Part shown: piece after piece, positions 1 to 7,249 of the stretch
How the letters are laid out: every line of letters starts with the position of its first letter
Position numbering within the stretch: position 1 is the stretch's first letter
DNA from: an uncultured Bacteroidaceae bacterium
GTDB lineage: Bacteria > Bacteroidota > Bacteroidia > Bacteroidales > Bacteroidaceae
DNA length: 48,504 nucleotides
Assembly: GCA_905234735.1 (NCBI GenBank)
Contig: CAJOJA010000018.1
Location: forward strand, 1 to 48,504
Reading direction: 5' to 3'
The notes under the pieces: generated by a model
Told to the model about the DNA's origin: nothing
The model's database searches: none
Seen by the model: the letters and a program-made list of their open reading frames with translations, nothing else
Translations under genes and position numbers: made by a program

Positions 1-115
1 ATGCTTAGGTCAAAGCCTCTCGACCTTACGGGGTAAGGGGAAGGTGTCTGCATACAAGTCAAGCTCAAGCGTTTCTAAGCCCAGAGTCAGACAGAATCGG
101 CGCAAGCAAGAGTAA
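1..115 (+). promoter_or_regulatory. Possible 3' part of a cobalamin riboswitch
   Basis: The stretch holds a small hairpin (CCTTAC/GTAAGG) followed by GGGGAAGG and, after about 10 nt, ACAAGTCA. The order resembles the 3' end of cobalamin riboswitches (GGGAAGG, then AAGTCAGgAgACCtGCC), but the final box is poorly matched. The 5' half, including any B12 box, would lie outside the window. The placement before two late cobalamin synthesis genes supports the idea. Positions 116-227 are an AT-rich leader with a possible -7 box TAACTTTG at 211-218. This is inference from partial sequence. Confidence 0.35.
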
Positions 116-227
116 AATCAGACAATCGATAATTATTTGCGGATTTTAGGTTATAATGTTTTTGGTGTGGGGAATCTTTCTGTGAAGTTGCATGAGTGAA
201 AACTTTTTAGTAACTTTGCCACGAAAG

Positions 228-1235
228 ATGATACACGGACACGGCGACGATGCATATAAATATAGGGACATTCGACTGAACTTCAGTTCGAACATACCGA
301 CCTTTGCCGACCTTTCGGCCTTGGAGGATTATCTGCGTGGCCGGCTCTCTGTCATCCGTTCCTATCCCGAGCCTTCGCCTCGCACGTTGGAGGCGATGAT
401 TGCCGATTCCATTGGGCGCAGTGCCGACGAGGTGCTGGTGACCAGCGGTGCAACGGAGGCCATATATTTGATTGCACAAAGCCTCTCCCTGACCCTCCCC
501 CAAGGGAAGGGGACTTATTCTGTGCTGCACCCGACGTTTAGCGAGTACGATTCGGCCTGTCGGATGTTTGGTCTGCGAGAGACCGAATGCGGCGACCTGT
601 ACTGGCTCTGCAATCCGAATAATCCTACGGGGGAGGTGCGCGACGAGGGCTTCATCCGAGAACTTGCCGCACGCCACCGCTGGGTCATCGTCGACCAGTC
701 GTACGAGGACTATGTGTTAGGTACCCTTCCTAATGGGCGGCGGCTGTCTACTCTCCCCCGTGAGGGAGACGGCGGGGGCTTCATCACCCTGCATTCGATG
801 ACCAAGAAGTACTGCATCCCCGGCCTGCGACTGGGTTATGTCACGGCTGAGACAGAAGTCATAGCCCAGTTGCGAAGATTGTGTCGTCCCTGGGCTGTGA
901 ATGCTTTGGCACTGGAGGCGGGCAAGTGGCTTGTGGAGCATCAGCCCAGGCTGATAGATATGCCTGCCTACCTGGCTGAGGCTCAACGGCTTCGTGCGGC
1001 CCTCGATGCCATTCCAGGCATACATGCCCAGGAGACGCAGACCAATTTCATGCTCTGCACCATCGAGGGACGGACTGCAGCCGAACTGAAGGAATATCTT
1101 GCTCAGCAACACGGCATACTCATCCGCGATGCCTCCAACTTCCCGGGTCTGTCGCCCCACCACTTCCGCGTGGCGGCACAGCGCCCCGAGGAGGACGACG
1201 AACTGATAGAAGCAATGATGCATTATGAATTATGA
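228..1235 (+). CDS. Threonine-phosphate decarboxylase-like PLP aminotransferase (CobD/HisC family)
   Basis: Fold-type I PLP enzyme of about 335 residues. The motif SMTKKYCIPGLRLGY contains the Schiff-base lysine (K193 from this start). VTSGATEAIYLIA and WLCNPNNPTGE are the usual cofactor-loop and substrate segments. Enzymes of this group next to cbiB make (R)-1-amino-2-propanol phosphate for the nucleotide loop of cobalamin, so that role is inferred from the neighbour; HisC is the alternative. The start at 228 (MIHGHGDD) is preferred because family members begin near this motif. An ATG at 192 would add 12 residues. Two GC-rich palindromes, at about 481-514 and 750-779, are translated within the gene as extra loops (TLPQGKG and TLPREGDGGG). 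Its last codons overlap cbiB by 11 nt in a TATGAATTATGAA repeat. Confidence 0.8.
   Translation: MIHGHGDDAYKYRDIRLNFSSNIPTFADLSALEDYLRGRLSVIRSYPEPSPRTLEAMIADSIGRSADEVLVTSGATEAIYLIAQSLSLTLPQGKGTYSVLHPTFSEYDSACRMFGLRETECGDLYWLCNPNNPTGEVRDEGFIRELAARHRWVIVDQSYEDYVLGTLPNGRRLSTLPREGDGGGFITLHSMTKKYCIPGLRLGYVTAETEVIAQLRRLCRPWAVNALALEAGKWLVEHQPRLIDMPAYLAEAQRLRAALDAIPGIHAQETQTNFMLCTIEGRTAAELKEYLAQQHGILIRDASNFPGLSPHHFRVAAQRPEEDDELIEAMMHYEL
481..514. repeat. GC-rich palindrome inserted in coding sequence
   Basis: CCTCTCCCTGACCCTCCCCC is followed by AAGGGAAGGGG, giving an imperfect hairpin. It resembles the arm of the elements at 8538 and 18563. It is read in frame as a loop (LTLPQGKG) of the aminotransferase between two conserved blocks. 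The resemblance is by eye. Confidence 0.5.
750..779. repeat. GC-rich palindrome inserted in coding sequence
   Basis: CTCTCCCCCGTGAGGGAGA is followed by a G-rich tail, the same pattern as the right arm of the 8538-8683 element. It encodes STLPREGDGGG just before the PLP lysine motif. The peptide resembles SLPFEGGWERG at the start of RsmG. Confidence 0.5.
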
Positions 1236-2166
1236 ATTGTGCATAGCTCTCGTGCTGGCTTGGCTGCTCGACTTCTTGTTGGGCGACCCTGCCTGGCTGC
1301 CGCATCCCATTGTGGGCTTTGGCAAGATGATAGCTTGGGGCGAGCGGCATCTGAACAAGGGCCGACACCGCAAGCTGAAGGGGGCTGTGATGACCCTCTT
1401 TTTGGATGCCCTTGTATTCCTTGGTACATGGGTCCTGCTTCATTTCACAAGTACATTTCACATTGTACATTGTACATTATACATTGTCATCATCTTCTTC
1501 TGCCTGGCCGGTACCACCCTCATCCGTGAGGTGCAAGCCGTATTTCTGGCCCTCGACCGTTCGTTGGAAGAGGGTAGGGCGCAGGTGGCCCGCATCGTGG
1601 GACGAGACACCTCCGAACTGTCGGCACAGGAGGTGCGTACCGCTGCCCTTGAGACCCTGGCAGAGAATCTGAGCGATGGGGTTATCGCGCCGCTCTTCTG
1701 GTTGGCCGTAGGCGGTGTACCTGCCATGCTCACTTATAAGATGATAAACACGCAAGACTCCATGATTGGCTACCGCACGGAGCGCTACAAGGACTATGGC
1801 TGCTGGGCTGCCCGCATCGACGACATTGCCAACTATATCCCAGCCCGCCTCACGGCCTTGCTGATGATAATCCCGTCACTTTTTGCTTTTCGCTTTTCAC
1901 TTTTCACTTTCGTCCGTCGCAACGGACGAAAGCACGCCTCCCCCAACAGCGGTTACCCTGAGGCCGCGCTGGCCGGCATCCTCCATTGTCGGTTCGGAGG
2001 CCCGCACTACTACTTTGGTCAACTCTTCGATAAACCCTACATAGGCGAAAACAACCGTTCGCTGACTACTGCAGACATGCGAACGGCTGTGCGGGTAAAC
2101 AGGACGGCAGAGGTGCTGGCCCTGTTGCTTGTTGTCTTATCTCAGTTCCTCTGGGGACTTGCCTGA
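1225..2166 (+). CDS. cbiB: Adenosylcobinamide-phosphate synthase (CbiB)
   Basis: Integral membrane protein of 313 residues that condenses adenosylcobyric acid with aminopropanol (phosphate) in cobalamin synthesis. The N-terminus LDFLLGDPAWLPHPIVGFG is the family signature. ENLSDGVIAPLFW and TQDSMIGYRTERYKDYGCWAARIDD are the conserved central blocks. The length is normal. The start codon is inside a TATGAATTATGAA repeat and overlaps the aminotransferase gene by 11 nt, so the two are probably co-translated. Two AT-rich microrepeats, at 1441-1489 and 1879-1910, are translated in frame (FTSTFHIVHCTLYIV and FAFRFSLFTF) at sites where homologues have loops or variable helices. It ends 7 nt before the convergent GH97 gene. 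Confidence 0.92.
   Translation: MNYELCIALVLAWLLDFLLGDPAWLPHPIVGFGKMIAWGERHLNKGRHRKLKGAVMTLFLDALVFLGTWVLLHFTSTFHIVHCTLYIVIIFFCLAGTTLIREVQAVFLALDRSLEEGRAQVARIVGRDTSELSAQEVRTAALETLAENLSDGVIAPLFWLAVGGVPAMLTYKMINTQDSMIGYRTERYKDYGCWAARIDDIANYIPARLTALLMIIPSLFAFRFSLFTFVRRNGRKHASPNSGYPEAALAGILHCRFGGPHYYFGQLFDKPYIGENNRSLTTADMRTAVRVNRTAEVLALLLVVLSQFLWGLA
1441..1489. repeat. AT-rich microrepeat inside cbiB
   Basis: About four imperfect copies of ACATTGTACATT-type units lie in the reading frame of cbiB and encode the hydrophobic run FHIVHCTLYIV. Similar low-complexity units are common between genes in this window. Confidence 0.6.
1879..1910. repeat. AT-rich microrepeat inside cbiB
   Basis: CTTTTCRCTTTTCACTTTTCACTTT-type tandem units are translated as FAFRFSLFTF. 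The same unit occurs at the end of cstA (5743-5763, opposite orientation) and upstream of the CNNM gene at 40552-40585. Confidence 0.6.
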
Positions 2167-2173
2167 CGGACCG

Positions 2174-4189
2174 TCATTTCCGACTAATCTTCATGGCAAA
2201 GCCGCCACCGCTGGCCAATGGGATGTCCAGTTTGTCGCGATTGGTTGCGTTGCTCTTCGCTACGCGGTAGTCGGTGGCCACACGGCCCGCATTCAGACCG
2301 TCGGCAAAGAGCGTATACTCATATTCGCCCTCAGGGAGGAAGTCAGCGAAGCGTACCGTGATGCTGCGCGCGTCCCAGTTTGTCTCGCCAGCTACGTAGT
2401 AGTTGCCAGCCTTGTCGGTGCGCAGGGTGACGATGTATTCCCCCATCTTGCCGTCCAGGATGCGCATGGATTCGTACATGGGGGGCAGCGAGGCGATGAA
2501 CTGCGTACATTCCTTTTCCTTTTCGTATATCGTCGGGTTGTCGGCCAGCATGGTCAGGGGCGACTCGTGTACGATGTAGTGGGCCATCTGGTGGCAGCGG
2601 GTGCCCATCGTCATGGGGTTGGAGTAAACGGGGCGGAAGTCCTGTCGTGCGGCATTGCGCATACCGCCTGGGGTGAAGTCGACGTAGCCGGCCTGTGCGC
2701 GGATGAAGGGGAAGGTGACGTCGTACAGGGGCATGTCCTTATCCTCGGCCTTGCTCCACTTTGCCTCTTCCATACCGAAGACAGCCTCGAAGTTCACGAC
2801 GTTGGGCCACGTGCGCTGGATGCCAGTCGGGGCATAGATGCCGTGATAGTCGAGCAGAAGCTTGTGGCTGGCACAGGTCTCGGCTATGCGGTAGGTCATT
2901 CGTATGGCCTCCTGGTCGTTGCGGTCCAGGAAGTCCACCTTGAAACCAGCAATGCCCATGTCGGCGTACTTCTTGCAGGCACTCTTCAGCTGGCTGTCGA
3001 GCACGTTGAAGACCGTCCACAGGATGAGTCGCACGTTGCGCTCCTTGGCATACTTTACGAGCATGGGCAGGTCGATTTCCGGGATGCTTTGCAGCATATC
3101 GCCACTCTTCGGGTCGTACCAGCCCTCGTCCACGACGACATATTCCAACCCGTATTTGGCGGCGAAGTCGATATAGTGCTTATACGTATCGTTGTTGATG
3201 CCGGCCTTGAAGGGTACGCCCGATATGTTCCAGTCGTTCCACCATTCCCAGGCAGCCCGTCCTGGGCGAATCCATGATGTGTCCTTGATGCGTGAGGGCG
3301 AGGCCAGCGCATAGACCAGGTTGTTGGTGGGCATTTCCTTGTCCTCATGGGCAATGGCGAGGATGCGCCATGGGGTGTGCGTTGCCCCTTTGGCAATGTA
3401 TTCCTCAGTCTCGGTCACGTACTTCTGTCGGCGCTCCGGATAGTAGTCGAAGGCTTTGGGCACCTTGCTGAACGAGGCGTGCAACGTAAAGAGGTCGTTT
3501 CTCTTCTCGTCAACCTTCACTCCCATGAACATTCCGGGATAGTCCTCGACGTCGCTCTCCATGAAGGTCACTTTCGTGCCGTAGAAGTCCAGTGTAAAGG
3601 GCAGGAAGGCGGGCAATTTGTTCTGTTGGGACATTGGCGCCACGTTGTAGACGGCCTGGAAGGCCATAGCCTCCGGTTTGTTGGCATTGGTGGAGTGGGC
3701 CATGTAGCAGACGGGCTCATAGAATCTGGAGAGGACGATGTCGGCCTGCTCCTTCAGTATCTTGTTCGCTTCGGGGCGTTTGGCTTTGGGCAGAACGAAA
3801 CGGTAGGCCACGCCCTCGTTGTAGGCACGCACCTCGACACTCGTTCCGTCGGTCAGCCGCACGGTCATCTGGTTGCATTCGGTTTGGAACTGTGCCTGTC
3901 GGTAGTTCGGGGCTATGATGGATTCGCTGATGCGCTGTATCTTGGCTTTCCCCTTGATGAAGTCGGAACGGTACACCTTGCCGTCCACCTCACTGGTGAG
4001 GTTGATGCCGACGTCCATCAGCATCTTCTCCTGGTCAAACACACCGAATTCCAGTCGTCCGGCATCGCCAAGACTTGCCTTAATGCGTCCGTTGGGTGAA
4101 CTTACAATGCAGTTGGTTTGGGCGGAAACCGATGCAGAGAAAATGATGAAAGTTAAGAAAGATAAAACGAGAAGTGAACGATGTTTCAT
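2174..4189 (-). CDS. Glycoside hydrolase family 97 enzyme, probably retaining alpha-galactosidase type
   Basis: Secreted or periplasmic glycosidase of 671 residues. The signal peptide is MKHRSLLVLSFLTFIIFSASVSA followed by Q. An N-terminal GH97 beta-sandwich (about 25-270) precedes the barrel (AWEWWNDWN, VVDEGWYD, GFKVDFLDRND, LLDYHGIYAPTG). D419 in GFKVDF sits where retaining GH97 alpha-galactosidases carry their nucleophile; inverting SusB-type enzymes use glutamates instead. The substrate specificity is therefore inference. The start at 4189 is chosen because the upstream extension lacks a signal peptide and crosses the promoter. No SusC/D or other PUL genes are adjacent. A -7 box CAAAGATA (reverse strand) lies 34 bp upstream. 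Confidence 0.9.
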   Translation of the reverse strand: MKHRSLLVLSFLTFIIFSASVSAQTNCIVSSPNGRIKASLGDAGRLEFGVFDQEKMLMDVGINLTSEVDGKVYRSDFIKGKAKIQRISESIIAPNYRQAQFQTECNQMTVRLTDGTSVEVRAYNEGVAYRFVLPKAKRPEANKILKEQADIVLSRFYEPVCYMAHSTNANKPEAMAFQAVYNVAPMSQQNKLPAFLPFTLDFYGTKVTFMESDVEDYPGMFMGVKVDEKRNDLFTLHASFSKVPKAFDYYPERRQKYVTETEEYIAKGATHTPWRILAIAHEDKEMPTNNLVYALASPSRIKDTSWIRPGRAAWEWWNDWNISGVPFKAGINNDTYKHYIDFAAKYGLEYVVVDEGWYDPKSGDMLQSIPEIDLPMLVKYAKERNVRLILWTVFNVLDSQLKSACKKYADMGIAGFKVDFLDRNDQEAIRMTYRIAETCASHKLLLDYHGIYAPTGIQRTWPNVVNFEAVFGMEEAKWSKAEDKDMPLYDVTFPFIRAQAGYVDFTPGGMRNAARQDFRPVYSNPMTMGTRCHQMAHYIVHESPLTMLADNPTIYEKEKECTQFIASLPPMYESMRILDGKMGEYIVTLRTDKAGNYYVAGETNWDARSITVRFADFLPEGEYEYTLFADGLNAGRVATDYRVAKSNATNRDKLDIPLASGGGFAMKISRK

Positions 4190-4222
4190 GACGTTTTTGT
4201 ATTTATGAATAAATTTTGTGCG

Positions 4223-4230
4223 CAAAGATA
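4223..4230 (-). promoter_or_regulatory. Bacteroidetes -7 box for the GH97 gene
   Basis: TATCTTTG on the minus strand, leaving a leader of roughly 28 nt before the ATG at 4189. No clear TTTG -33 box is seen at the expected distance. Confidence 0.6.
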
Positions 4231-4274
4231 CGGAATAATTGTTAATTCTCCATACATATTTCACAATTATTTTG

Positions 4275-4282
4275 TACCTTTG
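4275..4282 (+). promoter_or_regulatory. Bacteroidetes -7 box for cstA
   Basis: TACCTTTG followed by a leader of about 25 nt before the ATG at 4313. It is divergent from the GH97 promoter within the same 123-bp gap. Confidence 0.6.
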
Positions 4283-4312
4283 TGGCAATATAACATTAAG
4301 GTTTATGAACTT

Positions 4313-5764
4313 ATGATATCATTCTCTGTAGCATTGATAGCCTTGTTGGTGGGCTATCTTATTTATGGCAAGTTGGTGGAGCGTGCCTTTGGCATTGACC
4401 CGGAGCAGCGCACACCGGCATACGCAAAGACCGACGGGGTGGACTACATCCCCATGTCGCGCTGGCGTGTCTTCCTCATCCAGTTTCTGAACATTGCGGG
4501 CACGGGCCCCATCTTCGGAGCCATTATGGGCATACAGTTCGGTCCGGCTGCCTATCTGTGGATTGTGCTGGGCTGTATCTTCATCGGTGCCTTCCACGAC
4601 TATATGTCGGGCATGATTAGTCTGCGCAAGGATGGTCTGTCGTTACCCGAAGTGCTGGGCGACGAGTTGGGAACGGGCGTGCGCTACCTGATGCGACTGC
4701 TCTCCATCGTCCTGTTGGTGCTGGTGGGCACGGTCTTCGTAGTCACTCCTGCCGACCTGTTGGCCCAGATGATGTCGGATGTCAACATTCATCTTTCATC
4801 ATTCAACTTTCAACTATCAATGGGCAACTCCATGCTCTGGTTCTTCATCATACTTATATATTATGCTTTGGCCACGATGCTGCCCATCTCCACGCTCATC
4901 GGCCGTCTCTATCCCGTATTTGGCGTGTCGCTGCTGGTGATGGCTCTGTTGGCCTGCTACGGCATCTTCACGCTGGACGGCACGATTCCTGAGCTCACCG
5001 ACGGACTTGCCAGTCATCATCCCAAGGGCCTGCCCGTCTTCCCCATGTTGTGCATCACCATTGCCTGTGGGGCAGTCAGCGGTTTCCACGGCACGCAGAG
5101 CCCCATCATGTCGCGCTGCTTGCGGAACGAGCGCGACGGACGCATTGTCTTCTACGGGGCCATGATAACGGAGGGCATCGTGGCTCTCATCTGGGCTGCT
5201 GCCGCCATCAAGTTTGCCGGTTCGTATGAACATCTGGCCGAACTGGGCACGCCTGCCGTGGTGGTTCACATGGTCTGCAACACATGGTTCGGTCGCGTGG
5301 GTGCCCTGTTGGCAGTACTGGGTGTAGTGGCTGCCCCCATCACCTCGGGCGATACTGCCTTCCGCAGTGCCCGCCTCATCATTGCCGACATGCTGCACCT
5401 CAGCCAGCGTTCGTTCTCGAAGCGTTTCCTCATTGCCATCCCCATGTTCCTCATAGCCATTGGCCTGTATTTCATCGACTTCAATATCCTGTGGCGCTAT
5501 TTCGCCTGGACCAATCAGACGCTGGCCTGTGCCACGCTGTGGGCAGTGACGATATGGATGCTACGTCGTGGGAAGCAGTACTGGATGGGACTGTTGCCAG
5601 CACTGTTTATGACGGTGGTGTGCACCAGCTATATCCTGACGGCTCCCGAGGGCTTCCGGTTGCCCTGGGGCATCAGCTTGGGCGTGGGTTTCGGCGTGAT
5701 GGCCGTTGCGGCTGTTGCGTTTGCACGCTACGTCAGTAGGGTAAAAGTGAAAAGTGAAAAATAA
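4313..5764 (+). CDS. CstA-family carbon starvation / peptide or pyruvate carrier
   Basis: Polytopic inner-membrane protein of 483 residues. It shows CstA landmarks: DYIPMSRWRVFLIQFLNIAGTGPIFGAIMG, GAFHDYMSGMISLR, SGFHGTQSPIMSRC and GDTAFRSARLIIAD. CstA proteins import peptides or pyruvate; this is the short form, about 200 residues smaller than the E. coli protein, so the substrate is open. The start at 4313 (MISFSVALIALLVGYLIYG) lies downstream of the -7 box; the longer frame upstream would begin before the promoter. An AT-rich microrepeat at 4796-4820 is translated as IHLSSFNFQLS in a loop. The C-terminus SRVKVKSEK comes from another microrepeat (AAAAGTGAAAAGTGAAAA). Confidence 0.85.
   Translation: MISFSVALIALLVGYLIYGKLVERAFGIDPEQRTPAYAKTDGVDYIPMSRWRVFLIQFLNIAGTGPIFGAIMGIQFGPAAYLWIVLGCIFIGAFHDYMSGMISLRKDGLSLPEVLGDELGTGVRYLMRLLSIVLLVLVGTVFVVTPADLLAQMMSDVNIHLSSFNFQLSMGNSMLWFFIILIYYALATMLPISTLIGRLYPVFGVSLLVMALLACYGIFTLDGTIPELTDGLASHHPKGLPVFPMLCITIACGAVSGFHGTQSPIMSRCLRNERDGRIVFYGAMITEGIVALIWAAAAIKFAGSYEHLAELGTPAVVVHMVCNTWFGRVGALLAVLGVVAAPITSGDTAFRSARLIIADMLHLSQRSFSKRFLIAIPMFLIAIGLYFIDFNILWRYFAWTNQTLACATLWAVTIWMLRRGKQYWMGLLPALFMTVVCTSYILTAPEGFRLPWGISLGVGFGVMAVAAVAFARYVSRVKVKSEK
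4796..4820. repeat. AT-rich microrepeat inside cstA
   Basis: CATTCATCTTTCATCATTCA followed by ACTTTCAACTATCAA is read in frame as a polar loop (IHLSSFNFQLS) between membrane segments. The units match intergenic repeats such as AGTTGAAAGTTGAA at 39232-39262 in reverse orientation. Confidence 0.55.
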
Positions 5765-5805
5765 AAAAGACGAAGTCTATGCATTATGAATTAAATAAAA
5801 GACTT

Positions 5806-6294
5806 ATGAAGAAAATGTTTTTGGCCGTATTGCTGGCCGTTATCAGTGTGGGCGCAAATGCCCAGTTTGAGAAAGGTACGAAGTATATCAACATGTCGCT
5901 GACGGGCTTGGACCTCAGTTATCAGAAAGGCAAGAAGTTCCACTTCGGTCTGGAAGGCCAGGCTGGCTATTTCGTGAAGCAGAACTGGATGGTGGGTGGC
6001 CAGTTGGGTTACGAATACCAAGGCGGTGGTCCAATCCACATTTTTGATTTGGGTGCCAACTTCCGCTACTATTTCCAGAAGTCGGGAGTGTTCGTAGGTG
6101 GCGGTTTGCTGTATCAGCATGAGAGCGCTGGCGGGAAGAGCAACTTCCTCAGCTTTGTGCCCGAGGCCGGTTATTGCTTCTACCTTAACCGCAACATCAG
6201 CATCGAGCCCGCTGTGTATTGCCACATCTGCATGAACGACTTCGAGTACGGCAGCAAGTTCGGCCTGAAGGTGGGCTTTAGCTACTACTTCTAA
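5806..6294 (+). CDS. Small outer-membrane beta-barrel protein
   Basis: A 162-residue protein with signal peptide MKKMFLAVLLAVISVGANA and then Q. Alternating aromatic and glycine-rich strands follow (KFHFGLEGQAGYFV, WMVGGQLGYEYQGGG, NFRYYFQKSGVFVGGGLLY) and it ends in KVGFSYYF with a terminal Phe, as expected for a Bam-assembled eight-stranded barrel. The role is unknown. The start at 5806 is chosen for the signal peptide; a 9-codon upstream extension (MHYELNKRL) arises from a TATGAATT repeat. It is 41 nt after cstA, possibly in the same transcript. It converges on the deaminase gene. Confidence 0.75.
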   Translation: MKKMFLAVLLAVISVGANAQFEKGTKYINMSLTGLDLSYQKGKKFHFGLEGQAGYFVKQNWMVGGQLGYEYQGGGPIHIFDLGANFRYYFQKSGVFVGGGLLYQHESAGGKSNFLSFVPEAGYCFYLNRNISIEPAVYCHICMNDFEYGSKFGLKVGFSYYF

Positions 6295-6304
6295 AAGACG
6301 GAAA

Positions 6305-6329
6305 AAGGTGGAGCTCAATACTCCACCTT
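6305..6329 (-). terminator. Rho-independent terminator of the deaminase gene
   Basis: A 9-bp stem AAGGTGGAG/CTCCACCTT with a 7-nt loop is followed on the minus strand by TTTTTCC. The stop codon of the deaminase gene (minus strand TGA, 6315-6317) sits inside the hairpin. Confidence 0.8.
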
Positions 6330-6797
6330 GTCCTCTTTCTCTTCCCAGGCCCGGAAGGCGGCCAGGGCTTCATCGCGCATCATTCCTTGTATGGGGATGG
6401 TGCGCTTTTCGTAGGGCTTCTCTATTTCCTTATATATAAAGTCATCGCCGAAACCGATGCGGTCGGCGTCCACCTTCGTATTGCCGTACCAGATGCGACT
6501 CACGCCCGCCCAGTACAAGGCGCTCAGGCACATGGGGCAGGGTTCGCACGAGGTGTAACAGATGCAGTCGGTCAGTCGGAAGTCCTGCATCTTCTGGCAG
6601 GCAGCCCGTATGGCACTCACCTCGGCGTGTGCCGTCGGGTCGTTGTTGGCCGTCACGCGGTTCACGCCCGTTGCCACCACCTCTCCGTCCTTGACTATCA
6701 CGGCTCCGAAGGGTCCACCTCCGTTCTTCACGTTTTCTACACTCAAGTCTATGGCCATCTGCATAAAGCGACGATCCTCTGCTGTAATCTCCTTCAT
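6315..6797 (-). CDS. Nucleoside/guanine deaminase, CMP/dCMP deaminase fold
   Basis: A 160-residue cytosolic zinc deaminase. Zinc site and catalytic residues are visible: H57-A-E59 in DPTAHAEVSAIRAA and C87/C90 in CEPCPMCLSALYWA. The C-terminus (YEKRTIPIQGMM) and the length resemble Bacillus-type guanine deaminase rather than TadA, so conversion of guanine to xanthine is the likely reaction. The start at 6797 is 28 nt after the stop of the SemiSWEET gene. A longer frame upstream would run through that gene and is not credible. Transcription ends at the hairpin that overlaps its stop codon. Confidence 0.85.
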   Translation of the reverse strand: MKEITAEDRRFMQMAIDLSVENVKNGGGPFGAVIVKDGEVVATGVNRVTANNDPTAHAEVSAIRAACQKMQDFRLTDCICYTSCEPCPMCLSALYWAGVSRIWYGNTKVDADRIGFGDDFIYKEIEKPYEKRTIPIQGMMRDEALAAFRAWEEKEDKVEY

Positions 6798-6825
6798 ATC
6801 TTTGCTTTTAATTTTAATTATACTG

Positions 6826-7119
6826 TTACTTTTTACTTTTCTTAAAGTAGTCATTATAGATTTTGATGCTGAACACGATGACGCTGCACGTGGTGGTGAT
6901 GAGGTTCGTGAGGAACAGCGACCACAGTATGTCGGGCTTGTGCAGGATGCCTTGCAACATGAAACAGAAACCACCGATGCCCATCATCAGAAACGTGGGC
7001 AGGGCGATGCCCTCCGTGTTGCGTGTACGAATGGTCTCGATGGCCTGTGGCAGATAGCCCAATATCATGCCTACGGTCGCCACCCAACCGCAAATCTCGT
7101 AGAATAGTCCTTGTTCCAT
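6826..7119 (-). CDS. SemiSWEET-type PQ-loop sugar transporter
   Basis: A 97-residue membrane protein with three predicted helices. The PQ motif is P24-Q25 in GYLPQAIETIRTRNTEGIALPTF, followed by MMGIGGFCFMLQGIL and a third helix (LFLTNLITTTCSVIVFSIKIY). SemiSWEETs dimerise to move mono- or disaccharides passively; the sugar cannot be told here. It is the first gene of a two-gene minus-strand unit with the deaminase. The -7 box on the minus strand is at 7141-7148. Confidence 0.88.
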   Translation of the reverse strand: MEQGLFYEICGWVATVGMILGYLPQAIETIRTRNTEGIALPTFLMMGIGGFCFMLQGILHKPDILWSLFLTNLITTTCSVIVFSIKIYNDYFKKSKK

Positions 7120-7140
7120 TGTCGTGTATGTTTTGTTCTA

Positions 7141-7200
7141 CAAAAGTACAAATTAATTGACAAATTACAATTGATTATTGATAATTATTTGCTACTTTTG
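7141..7200. promoter_or_regulatory. Divergent promoters for the SemiSWEET and nhaC genes
   Basis: Minus-strand -7 box TACTTTTG (CAAAAGTA at 7141-7148) serves the SemiSWEET gene. Plus-strand TACTTTTG at 7193-7200 with TTG at 7171-7173, 19 bp apart, serves nhaC. Between 7200 and 7249 lies an AAATAGT-type microrepeat. Confidence 0.6.
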
Positions 7201-7249
7201 CAGGGAAATTGATAAATTGTAAATAGTCAAATAAATAGTAAATAGTAAA

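Noticed and set aside
4190..4288. N-terminal extension of the GH97 protein to 4288
   Set aside because: It would run through the -7 box and put 33 residues before a clear signal peptide.
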